From NCBI GenBank assembly GCA_037576195.1, contig CM075101.1:37944001-38008000 (forward strand): a DNA stretch of 64,000 nucleotides. Reading direction: 5' to 3'. The notes beneath the pieces were generated by a model. The model ran no database searches. It was given only the letters and a program-made list of their open reading frames with translations, and was not told the DNA's origin. Each line of letters starts with the position of its first letter. The stretch's first letter is position 1. Of this stretch, positions 1-14,132 are shown piece by piece. Both the position numbers and the translations under genes were made by a program. The DNA comes from Phytoseiulus persimilis. Taxonomy: Eukaryota; Arthropoda; Arachnida; Mesostigmata; Phytoseiidae.

Positions 1-2329
1 ACGAAGAGAACATAGTGGAATGGAGACGACGTTTCGGCAAGATGCAACCCTTTCGATTCCAAAGGTTGATCATGGATGTCCTTTGGAAACCCTGCAGAAT
101 TGAATATCCTCTGAGACAGTCGAGTGGTAGCCGATGCCACGAGTCTCGCGACGGAAACTGTAGACAACCCGAGGAAGTCTTCTGCCAGTGCGGCCCAGAA
201 ACCCGCCCAAGCAGTCCCTTCAAAATGCAGTCCCTTGCCATTCGGCTACGGAGTGTTTCGAAACTCGGCGAGTTATCCATTCTGGGCACCGGAGGGGGCG
301 ATGTGTGATTTCACTACAAAGGGGTGTCTGATCTATCCATTAGCAACTTCCATCCCCCTCGTTGGGACGTAAATTTCCATCGTCGCTCAAAAGTCGATCC
401 GGTGGTTTCGGATTTGTGTCACCGCGTTTTCGTCGAGTTCTGACGCGCGCTCATCAAGATTGCCGCGAAGCCTCCGAAAGGAAGGATTTCCGAGCCATCG
501 CAGGGAAAATCGCTGCACCCAGCTCAGACCATACCCTGCGCGGACTCGAAGCGGACTCGCTGCTCCGAGCTCCATCCCGTCTCGCACTGTTCAATGAGGA
601 GGTCTGGCTACCTTTGCCAACGGACGCCATTGTCGCTCGTTTGGGTACGTAAATCGGAGCCGTGAAATGCTGTGTGTGTGCCCGGCGTCGTATTCAGGCG
701 ACTGGGCGGCGATAGAAACTGTGCAGAGCGCTTTCGATGATCATCCGGTTTATGCCAGTGCAGTGATCCTCAAAGCGGAGGTTTTAGAACCCGAGAGTCC
801 TCAGAAATCCAGCGCGTCACTCCAGCGTCATCCTTGAACTGGAGGGGCTTTTCACGATTGAAACAAAGGGTTGAAAACCCCTGCCTTAGGTTGACGATAA
901 ACGTCACGTCAGGGGTATGTTCCTCAGCCGTGTTCGTGAAACCACATGTAGCGCGGGAGGTAGCCAGATTTGCGAGCACATGCAGACTTCCCGGGCACGG
1001 GGTTCCATGTGGCACTTCGGGTAGGAGCCGCCTCGTCCTTGTAGTCCCTGAGATTCATTTATTTGGGCACCGCTAACTGATAACTCCACTGGCAGTGCAC
1101 AGTTTCGGCGAGGCAGCCCACGAGAGAAGTAGGAACTCGTGTGGGTGACACCGACGCGCGCAGAATTCAAACTCTTTCTCTCCACTACGCATCCGTTGTG
1201 GTCTGTGGTTATCCCTTGCGCAGCGGCGCGCAAAACCGAAGTTGAAACTTACTGTTTGAGACCAATTAGGGAGAGAGTGGAGTACCCTTTCTTCACGCTC
1301 TCCGGAAATGACCGTTACCGTTGGCTCTGAGATCGGGATCCGTACGCGATCTGAGCGTTTTTTCGAAGACGCCGAGGAGACTTGATCAGGTATGAGGGAG
1401 GACGTTCACGAACATAGATTTTGTCACTGCATGATTTCTCTCCCGAGAGGAAGATAAGGTCTCGACGTACTCCGTCGTATAAAATTCCAGGGAGGCTTTC
1501 TATCGGATTCGAGCGTCCCGGTGAACTTTGAACCAGGGTTTGACGCGCATCGTCCTTCGCCGTATGCTCGCAATCTTTCTGTCAAGTTGGTTTACCGAGT
1601 GTTGAGCGTTGAGCTCAGGCCCGCTGGCGGATCGAGACTACCCCACTTGAAAACTACCTCGGTGCACTCGGCTTGAAGTCAAGCGCATACTTGGCATAGA
1701 ATCCAGAAACATCGTCTGAAAAATGACGGATAGCCTTCCGTGAGATGTCCCGATCGCCTCGGGAACAACTCGCTAAAGATGCCGCACTCGGTTTCGGACT
1801 CGCCGCGCTCGCTGACAACATTTCCCGCGATACGGTCTCTGCTCTCCGCAGGATAACCACGTCATGCGCAACACATGAAACTCTCAATCGATTTGAGAGC
1901 TGGGTCACCAATCTATTCACCGAGTTTCCAGCCTCGGATAGCCTCCGTGATGTCACTTCGTTTTCTTCTGTTCGGAGCGATTGAGGAGCGGTTCGCCAGG
2001 AAATTTCACATCGGAAAACGCTTGTGACTGCGCTCAGTCGTGAGGGTTTTGAGGTCAATTGACTCCCCTAGAAATCCCCCTACGGAGTCCTCGGTCAGGA
2101 CTGGATCAATCAATAGACTGTCAACTCGATGGCGAAGCGAGCCGATCCTTTAAGAACTGCGCTCAGCCAGTAAAACCGCCGATTTCTTACTCTTTGGTTT
2201 CGACGACGGTCTGTTCGGTAGTCACTAAACGAGTTGGGCGGCGTCTCACTGAATCTCGAAGTCTTCCTTGTATCGAAACTGCGAGAGTACAGAAGTAGTA
2301 ACCGCGAATGATTTGAGCCGTAGTGCTAC

Positions 2330-2462
2330 CCACCGGTCGATCGATCGGGTGAGTGAGCGAACGACCGACCGAGCGGTGGCTGGATTTCTCTGAAAATATT
2401 TGCACCTCGGGAACTCTTCACCTCCGACAGCCTGACTGACCGAACGACCAAACGACCGAGAG
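2330..2462. repeat. Degenerate GACC/GAGC/CGAC short-word iteration
   Basis: Repeated tetranucleotide-like words (cgat, gacc, gagc, gaac) run through this stretch, including several near-copies of cgaccgaccgagc. It reads as decayed simple sequence. Related words recur around 14,520 and 35,050. Confidence 0.45.
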
Positions 2463-5400
2463 AGGATTAGGTTTACCTCAAACAAGTACGGAGAAAAATT
2501 GAAGCCGAATACTTCTGAAGCCACGGAGTCCCGATGGCTGTGGCTTCGCACTGAGCTGTGATGAGCCTTGGCCCATCGTGATATGGCATTCGACCAACGA
2601 GCCGTCAGTTCGAGATCGATATGGGCATGCACTCGTCAGCGATCGGGGCATTGTTCGTAATTGGTGAGCGACGCCGCCGGTGCATCATGTTGAGGAGAGG
2701 CGAGGCAGATAACGGCCTCGGAGAGCTCGTAGGTCTCCGTATCAACCACAACATTGACGGTTTTCGCCGGCTTTTCAAAATTCTCCGCGGAGCGAACGCA
2801 ACGGAAGCTAGCATGAAGCTTGCTCGGATTCTGTGAGTGTGCAGGCTCGCTGGGTCGCTTGGCTGGGTTCAGCTTCTCTTTCTACGGTATTCTCTCGGTT
2901 CGCTCGCGTTTTCTTGGAAAATGTTGTCGCCCAGCATTCAGCTCACGGTCGCTTCTGGCTGACTGACCGTGCGAGTGAGACCCGCTCAGAATGAGAAGCC
3001 ACCGTACAGACCGTGCACAGACATCGGCTTCGATGTCTTCGGCTCCGCTGCCTCTTCAACGAGCCCTCGTTTCGTTTGTTGCTCGAATGGGAATCCAACA
3101 TATCGAACCCGGATATTCATCTCTATCCGCACTAGAATCATACAAGGGACTGCCGACGATTCGAGTGAACTCCTGATCTCGGTTGCAGGTTCTCTTTGAG
3201 TGGGTGAATGCACGAGGAGAAAAAAATCAGCTAGAAGTCAGGTTGTTATAGAGACGATATCACTTTGTCCACATCTCGGAATGTACAATCGTCATGTCAT
3301 GATTATCGCAACCAGCATGGTTCGAGTGGAGATCGTCAGGAATTTATAGCATTCGTAAGCTGAAGCAATCAGCGATGTAGCCCCGCGATCCTTCACGGCA
3401 ATGACTGTAAACGCAACAGTTTCCGTATTTAGAAATATCAGACTACTAGAACAAGCAGGCGGGTTTCTCTCCTGTTACGGGGGGATGGACTCGTAGTCAG
3501 CATCGCTCAGAGAGTCCTGGATGGGTGCGAAAGCGATGAGTGGTCCTTGGATCCGTCAAAGGTCCATGTTGGTGGAGTGATAGCTTCTCATATCTACGCG
3601 GCGTTACATTCAAATTAATATTCAGCCTTCTATGACTACTTCCCACTCGACAATCACGACGCAGACATGGAATAGCATTGAAAAATTATTTTCAATCGGC
3701 CCGTCAATCATGAGTGGTGTTTGGCTGACGCCGGTGGCCCCGAGCGCCGCTCGTTTCTCAGGGGCTACCGACGCTCGTGGGGCGATGATTGAGTGAGTGT
3801 TGGGTGTTTCGAGAGACGGGCTGGAGGATGAAGATTCTCCCACAAGTTGAGGATTTGAATGTCAATCATGTCCTTCATGGTCAAATCCCCGTTCGACGCC
3901 GGTTCCCACATGACAAACCATCGTCACCCCAAAGGAGGAGGACTGCAGCGTCGAAAGTCGTTATTTCTTCATAAATCAGCTTCAGGTAGTTTGACAACAA
4001 CGACTCGAAAGCAATACGCGACGCAACGCGGTCTACGCTGTGTTCTGTCGACGGCTTCGTTTCGTTCCGAAGTCTGCCTGCTGGATAGGACAACCTTCCT
4101 TTCTGATATGAGCTCTGCTCCCACTTCGAGGAGGTGCTAACCGAAACGGAAGTGTCGCGTATGTGAACGAGCGAGCCGAAGGCTGGCAGGCAGGCAAGCG
4201 GAGGGAAGTCGGTGTAGGACTCTGTCATTACGCTAGCGACACCAAATCTAGCCAGTCAGAGCGCTAGTCAGGGTTACCCGCCAGCCAGCCATGTGTTTGT
4301 TCTCAAAAGAAATGGGGTGTTCTTTGTCTTCTCCCTTGAATACTTTTGGGTTTCTCCGCCAAATGGGCTCCGCTTCGAGTTGTGACCTGGACTGGGCTAT
4401 TTACGCGTCTGAGGAGTCATATGGAGAAGATCCTGCTCCCATCGTTGTTAGCGTCCACTTGTACGTCCTAGGTGGCATAGACGTACTACGCCTACCTTCG
4501 CCGGACTACTCCTGTTGTATCTGCCACTCACGACTAGGTGTAGGACACTGCCACTACTACCACCACTACCACTGTGTGGAGAGAGACCGTTTCTAATGAC
4601 GTAGGCAATTTAGCAACAGTCTGGCAATTAGGAGCAGCCGGCTTCGGGTGTCAATGATCCTCGAAATGCGCTTAACTATTTTCAAGGTTAATTGGTGGGA
4701 ATTAGGCGGGTCGACCACCCAGTCGGAAAGGCGACCTACAAACTGAGCAAGTCAGCTACTGTTTCAAATCAAGTTCCTCATTCAACAACTCACACCACCT
4801 CATTGAACGGCTGATTGTTTTTAGCAGATTTCCGGCTGCTCGATTCGGAATTTCAGTCCGCTAAAATAATCGTAGATCCGTTCCGTGTGAAGAGATGAAG
4901 CAGGACTCCGTGCTGAACCTCAGCCAACAACCCGCGGAAGTCACGTGTTTTGGTTCATTTCCAAGATCTTAAGTGCGGGTTCGTGGTCGAATTGGGTCTG
5001 ATGAGTTGATCATTTTCGACCGAGTTTCATTCTCTCGATCGTCTTGTAGGTTGGATTGGACAAGATTCGCGTCTAAAACAGGCTGAGAGATGAAGTTTAT
5101 TCATGAGAAGTCGTGGACCGTGAGACGAGGGAGCCAGAGGAGAAAAAGCACAAAAGTGAGAGAATTGGAAGTGAAAAAAGAATCCAAAGAAAATGAACGA
5201 ATGCTTGTTTTGCCCGTATTTGCTTTCGGCTTGACTGAAGAGGCCAAGTTTTCACCAGCGCCTCTCGACGTAGCTGCCACGACCTCTTAAGTGAAGGTTT
5301 CTCGCCAGTTTGCCTGCCCTGTTTGCTGGTTCGTCTGCCTGTGGGCCGCAGACTCGTCGCTACATCGATACGTCAGTGCATCGTACTTGCACATGAGCTT

Positions 5401-7244
5401 GGTTTCTCCTCGACGACGTATCAAGGATGGCTGGGTTGTTTCCTCCGATTCAAGATCTTGGATGTCGCTGATGACGTCAGATCGTGAGCGAGCGCGGAAC
5501 CATCGTGACCCGACTTACGTCATTGAATACCTGACGGAAGCTCAACGGTCCACTTCTCTGTGCGGCCCAGCTCAACATCAGAGCTCCGAGCTCAGAATTC
5601 GTAGGAACATTCCAGAAGGAACTCGACTGTCCATGCCATTGACTCCGAAATTTACAAGTTCCACGTCTGATCTTCCTAGTTTGGCAGTTGCACCAACCTT
5701 GACCTTTGATTGTCGAACCTTTTGGAAAGAATTCGAAAAGTTGCGTTGGAATGCTCTGTGGTGTATCGAACAGTTCCCAGAGTTCGACGTGAGCTGCGGA
5801 TAAGCAGAGGGCGGGTCGCTTGCAGGTAGTTACCGCGAGTTGGTAATCAGGCGTCGGATTTCATGCACATTGTTTCCCTCACGTAAATCACGTCCCTCGA
5901 TGCGAACTTGTCGGCACGCGTTTCCCAGAACCCACGTGACAGTCGATACCTGTCGATCCATGCGTCGGCCTCACTTGAGTGTCATAAATCCACGGAATTG
6001 ACTCGCGAACCTTCGACGCCTACGGCGCAGGTCTCCCAAGCGTTTAGAAAAGTGGATTTATCAATGACTCGCGCGAGAACTAGGGTGCGAGCTCATGAAA
6101 TCCATGTCGTCGACGTCTTGCTGGAGCGCACGCATCAGAATGAGAACAACCTTCGCATCTGCCCCGTCGATCGGGCAAAAACGCGGTGGCAATCTCGCGG
6201 GTGGCCCCGTGGCCCTCGCTGACCAAACCACACACGACATTGTTGACGTACCTACGATCAAAATCGATTTTCATTGAAGAGCTTCGGATCCATCGCTGTT
6301 TGTGTGTTGTGTTGTTGTCACTCCCGTCTGTGGGGGTCTCGTGCAGACCGCTAGCGACGATGGCCGAGGTCTGAGGACTCTCGTGAGATTGGTTGACAAT
6401 AGAAAAGGCAGAGCTCGTGCCTTTTGAATTTCTTCGACTTCTCGAATGCCATTACGGATGGTATGTCGATAACCAAAGACATTTCTGAGATAAATTTCGC
6501 GGTTTGTCGAAGCCTTTGGTTGAGCTCGAGGGTAATGAGGCAGATAGACAGAGAAAGAGCGCGAGGACCGAGAAGATGCAAGGGAGTGAGAGAAACGGGA
6601 GCACAGTCAGAGAGAGGCAAAGTCGGACTGAGATAAGGCACGTGGATTTCGAGTCTGGTCGTGCTCGCCACGTGACCCATGAATGAATGAACGATTGCTC
6701 CATGGAGAAACAGGACGGAGGGACAAACTGGTAGAATCTGAGTCGGTTCTCCCGTGAGTCTAACTGGTTCCCCTCGATTCAACCACCTACTCGTGCGGCT
6801 TCCTGGCTCCTTCCTGTTCTCGGCCATTCTCAAGAGCCTCATGAGGTCAATGCAAGTCAAGCGATCGGTCGAGCCACAAGTCAAAACTTCGGCGTTCTGC
6901 GGGCGTAATGGCAGGGAGTCCTCACCAGCGATAATAACACTGTTATCTGTATGATGCGCCGTCCAGCGGGTATCCTATCGCTAGGTGTTACTCAGATGGA
7001 CGACGGCCTCAGCAATGAATAGATACGTACGAACGCTCGGTCTGGCAGCGAAAGACCAACGGACAGATCTTAACTGACGGATGAACAGAAAACGTGTTAT
7101 CGAGATTGAAGTTGCGGCTCCCGCTCGGTTTTGGTGGGCGGAAATGAAAGCCCCGCTGACCAAGCAATGAGGGCGAACCAATGAGTTTTGCCGCGTTTAC
7201 CATGGCGGCCTCGTAGCTTGCTTGCTCCCTCTCTCGCTCAGTGT

Positions 7245-7281
7245 AGGTGGTGGTGGTGGTGGTCGCTGTCGTCGTCGTTGT
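7245..7281. repeat. GGT/GTC trinucleotide microsatellite
   Basis: Uninterrupted ggt units pass into a short gtc/gtt run. No exon is supported around it. Confidence 0.8.
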
Positions 7282-7500
7282 AGTTGCCATCCGCGTCGCT
7301 GAAGCGTTCGTCGCGCAGATGATATATTCCTGCCGTTAATCACCGAAGCACTCTTTCTAACACTAAGAGGCACTGAACCAGTTGGCCGACCGGTCTGCCG
7401 GTCAGTCAGGTGGCAAACCAACCGCAGAGCAATCTATAGAATTAGCCGGACCAGCGGGTGGGCCGTCGGTTTGATAAGCGAAACTCATTTGACGCTTTTC

Positions 7501-7548
7501 TTATTGTTGTTATTATTGTTGGCACCATGTTGTTGCTGCTGTTGCTGG
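7501..7548. repeat. TTG/TTA/CTG trinucleotide-rich stretch
   Basis: Imperfect runs of ttg, tta and ctg triplets interrupted by a short non-repeat word. Confidence 0.65.
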
Positions 7549-9051
7549 TCTCGCCTCTGAGCTGAATTGAACAGTGTCGATTATAAATCTTCAAGGGGAA
7601 GAACCCAAGCAACTTCCCTGCCCTGTCTCAGTACAGGACGACTCAACTTGTGAGGGAAATTCCCGGTCTCCAGTACCAAATTACTCAACTAACAATCGCC
7701 GGGGATGCCACAAGTCGCCTACTCACTACGACTTCTTCAAGAACGGTTTCCCATGACACTCGAACTGGGGCGAGCCCGGCTGAGTTCCAGCAGCCAAAAC
7801 AAAGAGCTGGAAGGTATTTCCTCCAAATTTGGTATCCGAGCAGCCGCGGTAATGCGGGAGCGCTTGCTGCAAGCCAAGAGATATTAAATGTCACCCGATT
7901 TTCGGGCCGCTCCTCGGCGTTTTTTCCTGCTCTTGGCTTATTGCCAAAGGCAATATCCAAACCGTAGAGGAACGATTTTTCTTCGCCGTGCAGACAGAAC
8001 GAGAGAGGCGAGGAGTGATACGGAGTGACTGTTCTCGAGGCGCTCTCACCTGAGCAGCCTGTGAATACGAGCTTTGATAATTTGGGAATTTTGAATTTTT
8101 TATCAACGGGTTGAGTCGGCCGCAGTGAGCTCACTCCTCACGACCATCCGCCTGCCGGACTCTGAGCCATATAATGTCGTCAACCCTGTCTTGCGAGCTT
8201 GATTGATCGGTCCTCGTGATCTAGCCGATTCCGCCGCGCGCCTCGTAGGGAGCCAGTTAAGCGAGCGTCCCTCATACTCGAGCGGCAATCATTCTGAAAT
8301 GGATCTACCCTCTTCCTCTCGTATGAGCAATGCAGACTTCCGCGTGATGTCAGAGGTCCCGCGAAAGTTCCCATTAATCAACTTGTGACGAGAGCTTCAT
8401 TCGATTTGAATTCTTCAATTCGAGCCCAACATGATAAATGTCGCTCAGATTCGTTGGATGCTAGTCCAGTGCTCTGCGCTTGGAGCTGGGGAAAACATAA
8501 TCTAATCAAAGATATTCAAATTTGAATCCTCCTGTCAAGCGAGGTAAGCGCCTCCCCGTCTGGAACTCAAGTCTCGAAGTATCGATTGTTTCGGCGGCCA
8601 CGCACCCGCTGACCGAGATGGCTTGATGAGCGGACCCTCGATGAGACTGGTTTCTCTAGAACTGAGCGCGGTTTTGAAATTCATCGAAAAGCCACCGTCA
8701 TAATCCGTCTTCGACTGGCACGTCTCCCCAGAGAATTCGCCACACGGTGTCGGTGGTGCCGGTGGAAGGAGGCGAAAGGGGCTTTCACTGGAGCCTCCAC
8801 ACTCGAACTCCTCGCTAGAAAACGTATTCGAGTTTTGCACTTGAACATGAGCCCCTAGTGAGCAACGCAAATGGGAACAGAGGGATCGCCACACCAATTG
8901 ACCCAAGCCATGTGCAGCGAATCAGAGGAAGGAAAACCAAAGTCACCGTAGACGCTGACCGATCGCTCGAAATTGTTTTCGGAAAGTCTCGCAAACCTGC
9001 CAGAAGCATCTCGTTTGAATGGTCATGCTGAAGTTCGTCCTCGGGGACGAC

Positions 9052-9067
9052 AAAAAAAAAAAAAAAA
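9052..9067. repeat. Poly(A) run, 16 bases
   Basis: Sixteen consecutive A residues. No upstream AATAAA-linked gene or target-site duplication marks it as a retrocopy tail. Confidence 0.8.
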
Positions 9068-12000
9068 GGTCCCACGACTCCATAACAAGTGGTGGATTAG
9101 AACGAAAACATTCCTCATAATAGCAGATGTCAAAAGCAGAAAATTCAATCCAACAATCGAACATATCCCCCGCGCGCCTGTCCCACAAATAAGCCAACCG
9201 GAAAGTAAGCTGGCTGCGTGGGCTCTTCATGAAGCATTCTAGACTCCATTGAGATCGTACATGGAGCGTTTTGTTCGCTCCTTCGATTTTTCTCTACTCC
9301 GCTACCTCGGCCGGTTATTTGCTCAATGGCCCTCGGCCTTTACTCACTCTGCGACGGTGCGGCGGCTCGGGGTCGGCGAGTGGCTACAGATCATCGACTC
9401 AGTTTCGAGGTTGGTTTCTTGAAGAAGCAACGAAGATCAACAAGAGGCATTCTTTCTGAAATTCGTGTTTTCTGAGAGCTTGTGTGAATGTTCGAGTGCA
9501 GGAAGAGATTAGTGCACAACGCTCAACTATCACAACAAAGATAGATCAAACAGCAACGAGTACGAATTCAGCTGCACGGGCTTTCTGAAGGGATGTCTGA
9601 GAAGAGGTTCGGTTCCGCCGAGTTGGGAGGGAACGCACCCAGGCTCGATAGAGAGCACGGAAGCAACTGGGAAACTGTGCTCTCTCACTCCAACTTGAGC
9701 GGCTAAAAAAAAAGATGAGGACACAGCTCTGTAATCGCATGCAACCAAAAAGAAGCGTGCAGCGTTGGTCGAGAACTCAGTTCTTGGCTCCAAGCGCCAC
9801 AGCGCGGTCAGCGTCGGATACCTTTCACCCCGAAATCGGCTTACCACCCCATTCGAACTGGTCTGTCAAACTTTTCTTGAATCCTCGGGAGCGACTTCCC
9901 TCCCGCGCTTGGTTCGCCAACCCTCCGATGCTTCCTTCTCCCTCGTTTGCAACACACGGCGGCTGTGGCAGGAGCGGAAGAAACAGCCAAAGGTTGCCGC
10001 GTCATTTGACAATCATCTCTCCTGAATAACTGTGTTTCTTTCTTTGATATCGCTCATCGGGTTCTCTCAGAGTTCCGAAAAGCGAGCGGAAGTTTGGGAC
10101 CTTCTACATGCCGGAGACCTGAGCCGGGTGAATGAGGCTCGCTGGGTCAGTTGGGAATTTCTGAAGTCTTCTCGTTATCGCTCCGCCTTCTGAGCCAAGT
10201 TATTGTCGGGCCTACTTTGTTTCGGAGCCCAGCCGCGTTCATAAACTTTCGAAACATCTGCCCAACTCGGTGCAGTCGGAATAACGAGAAAAAAATACAC
10301 CATCATCATCAACCAGCTTCCGTATGGGACTACGCCCTACAATGAACGGGCGCAACACTTGCGTTCCTTGAGACCATGATGGCGTGAGACTGGTTTTCGC
10401 TAGTGTAACTATCATCACGATACACATCACGATATTTGTAAACACCTTCCGTCCGACGTGGTGGGAACAGCTGTAGTCTCCGCGATGCTCCGAGTGCGAA
10501 CCGACAGGAGCAACGGAGCTGACCGGCGTGAAAACACCTCGGGCACCCCTTCAAGCGGTTCGGACTCTGCATAAACATTCCCCACGCTTTGAACATTCGA
10601 ACTCAAACCTAAACAGACGACGTGGGCGCGGTGGGTGAAACAACAGTTGTGATCAATTGCGAGCGTGGCAGCTGCTGATAAGCGAATCGAGTGACAGAAA
10701 AATGTAACCGACATCCTGGTAGCAGCTCCCCTCGACTGAACGAGCGTGCGTGTGGCTCGTATTTCGAACTTGTTCAATATTTGGATAGCGTACTCTCGGT
10801 TTGTAGATATTTACAGAACTTTGGCTGGGTCGATGATCAGCCATGATGGATTTGCTCGAAAGCCGTTCATGCATCACTTCAGTTAGCACAGCATCGAACA
10901 TACATACTCGTTGTTGGTGGAGCTGCTTCGGTCGTCAAGTCTCGAGCGGCGCGCTCTGATCGATCTTTCCGTCCCGCGAGAAACGTATCCCCTTTTAGCT
11001 CGACCGCGAGGCAACAGCAGCCGGGGCTGGCCGAGCGTTTGTCGTCCCTGTACCGTTGCGGAGTGTTTTCGCTTTCGGAATCATCGAGCGCCTTCGAACG
11101 CTTGCATTCGTGCTCTGACACCTCACGAATGATTCCGAGCTCTGTCCGCCGTCGGTCAATCTTAATTTGGTCACTTGCCCCCGGCGTCAATGAATGCCGT
11201 TTCTCGAGCGTGCTGCTGGAGCTTCGGCTTTTATTGGCCTCTCGGCCATAAACCCAACCGGTAGCCACCCTGGCCGGTGGCTTCGGTCAGTCACTCGGTC
11301 AGTCACTCAGTGAATGGCTGGCCGGGTGGCGCGCTGGTTAACCGATTCACCTGGGCAAGAGAATAGCCGCGAGTTTAACGCCGAGGAAGCCTTCAGCGCT
11401 CACCTGAAAAGAGACCAAAAGTCATCAACGGCTGGATCCACGCCCAGAGATCTTGCAGCGATAAAGAGCAGGAAACGACGGAATTCGCGACCTCGCCGCA
11501 TGGAGCGCGACGACGACGTGAGGGCTTCGTTGTCAAGTTCCGAGATCAGAGCAAATCCGAACGCTCGGTCGGTCGGTCGTCGTGCCCAGGCCCACGGAAA
11601 GAGACCGTCGACAGGATAGTACGGTCACTTGAGCTCGCTGACTCCGAGTTTTCGGCTCGCAACAAGCCGCATCGGTTGCATCGAGTCGCACTCCGAGTCG
11701 GCTCAGTTGTGGTTTGAGCAGGAAGTTTCAATCGCTTTCTGTTCCTCCGTCGAGACGGTCCTTCGTGTTCATCTCGGTGCTCCCAATGAGTTTTTATTCT
11801 CAACACTTGGAAGTGCCGGGGCATTTTCGTGAAGTTCCTCTCGGTCTTGCCGCCATCGGCGCGAGCGACGCGGTCGCTGCTGCCGCGGCCGTTGTACAAG
11901 ATGGCCGGAGGCGGAAACGATCAGAGAGCATGAAATTCGCTGTTTTCTTTAAAAAGTCTCTCGCGCCCCACCGATCCGAGAGAGTGTGCATCTTCCGACA

Positions 12001-14083
12001 GACACTCCAAGCGGACTTGATTCCTCATCGGAACAGTGCGACGTGCACCGAGGCGCACAACTCTCGGGTCCGGTTGATCGCTCGCGAGGTGTGAACGAAA
12101 TCGTTTGAAGTTGCGGAATCCATTCTGAGATAATGTGCTGACTTTCGTGCCCAGCTGCACGAGCGCAGCTACCGAGAGCTGGTTTCAGAGTCGTCGCTTT
12201 ATTATATCGCGACTTGTTTAGTGCCATTCGAAGAAGTACAGAGATCTTATCTGAGGTTCGGCCGGGCGTTCGTTCGGTCGGCCGGCCGGCCATCAGTCCG
12301 CCCTCTCTTTCGGCGCGCGAGCCTTAATGATTTTGAGAAATTAACACATTTACGCACGGCGCCTTATCTGATGCGCATCGGGGACATCTGCGGCGTCGAC
12401 ATCCGCGTCTTATTCACCACCACCCCCTCCCTCTCCTCCCCTCCGAAGTTGAGAAAAAAGAATCTCTGTCGGCCGAGATGATGCTGCCCGAGCGCTCCAA
12501 GGCTTCGAAAACTACTGGACTTTAAGTCTCTCGACTCCGCATCCTTCCCAAGTAGGAACGGCGGCTATTTGAAAAGCGTGGCTGTCTCGCGGAGATGCTC
12601 TCGGGAACCGCTCCTAGACTCCGCTCGTGCTATCCGGATGCATGTCGAGCATCTGAAGATTTCAGTTTGGTTCGTTCTAGAAGCAGGAAGTTGAGCCTCA
12701 GGTGGCTTGGAAGTGCGAAAGTTTCCGCAGGCCATGACTCGCAACACGTACTCCCGAGATCGGTCATTCGAGCCGCCGGGATAAATTTATCGATCGGGAT
12801 TTATTTCTGTTCCTGTCTTCGCTGGACAGCAGTCATGATGTGTCGGCCTTGGGTGGCGCATCGTCTCCGGACTCGAGCATCATCGAAGTTATTTCGGTGT
12901 CTGAGACAGACCCGAACGCGGTGTGTGGGTCGACCGGAAGCTTTTTCCCCGAAAACCTTTTCACCTTCGTTATGGCTAACCAGAAAGAAACACCTCGTCG
13001 GTCGCGGTTGCATATACGGATTCATGAGCGAATGCATCCAACCAGATCTGTGGGCACCTCTTGGGTGAGGAACACGGAGGCCCGAAGTCATCTTCCGCCT
13101 GAGTCGTGCAAAGAGGGTTAATTGACGCGAAGTTTCCACCGCAAATCTCTCTCGAAGGGCCGACGACGAGTTGGGTCCGACGGAGAGAAAGTTCTCTTCC
13201 TCGAGTATCGGTATGCACAGCGCGCGCCGAGGAAGTAACAAAGCGCGCTCACCGTGACTAACTTTGTGTACACAGTTAACATTGGTTGGTTGCTTGCTTG
13301 CTCGTCCGGCCGTGTTCTTCTGAGCTTCCATTGTGCGGGTGTTGAGGAGAAGTACACGAGTACCGAAGTACAAATGTTCGAAAAAGATGTCGGTCTGGTC
13401 GGCCCGTCGGCTGCACCGCAGGTAACCAATCCCGCGCGGTTTTTCGCCTTTGCTGCTTTCTATCGACTTGATCAAGAGATCATTGGTTTGATAAAGAGCG
13501 AAAAAGGAAAAAGCCTCCGATACAGAAGCTCGAGGTTCAGCTGGAACTCGCCCGTCTTACTACGCTCGTGCAACCTAACAGAACAAGTTTAGCCACCGAC
13601 AGTATTATCTCGGTCAACAAATGGAACGATAATAATCTCCTGCGATGATGCTGAATCGGTCAATTCTTCCTGGTTGGCCCTCGCTCTCTCTCTCTCGCTT
13701 GGCCCATCCCGTTCTCGTCCACGTAATAGTGCCGCTAGTAATGGCAACAGCCGCGGCGACGAAGAGAACGACGGAGGAATAGGAGCGGGAGCAGTTATTG
13801 TGGCACGCAATTTCTTTCTCGCAATATCAGTCATCGTCCGTCCGTGTATCTGTTCATCCATCCATGCCTTGCACCGCCTAAGGTGAAGGGCCCCGCAGCG
13901 GCCACTCCTCCCCCTACTCCGGTACCATCTTTCGAGTTCGTTCTTAGACCAAACGAGCGACCGCTCACCGACTTCCCGCTTCCCACTGGAACAACCCCAC
14001 GTGGGTCAACCATTGTCAATGTTATCTGGTAACGGCTTTACAGCCTTGCCTACGTCGGGCGCTTGGGGAAGGGGCCCCACTAT

Positions 14084-14132
14084 TACGACGACGACGATGA
14101 CGACAACAACAACAACATCGACCACAACAACA
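14084..14132. repeat. ACG/ACA trinucleotide microsatellite
   Basis: Runs of acg triplets pass into aca triplets, with one gat interruption and a short accaca patch. Confidence 0.75.

Noticed and set aside
5291-5803. 170-codon open frame on the plus strand
   Set aside because: No ATG at its start, no domain and no conserved-looking segment; treated as chance.
6351-6884. 177-codon open frame on the minus strand
   Set aside because: Competes with open frames in three other frames over the same bases; no family resemblance.
12801-13475. 224-codon open frame on the minus strand
   Set aside because: Overlaps a 157-codon frame on the plus strand, has no domain or splice context and an arginine-rich low-information translation. 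Expected by chance at this base composition.
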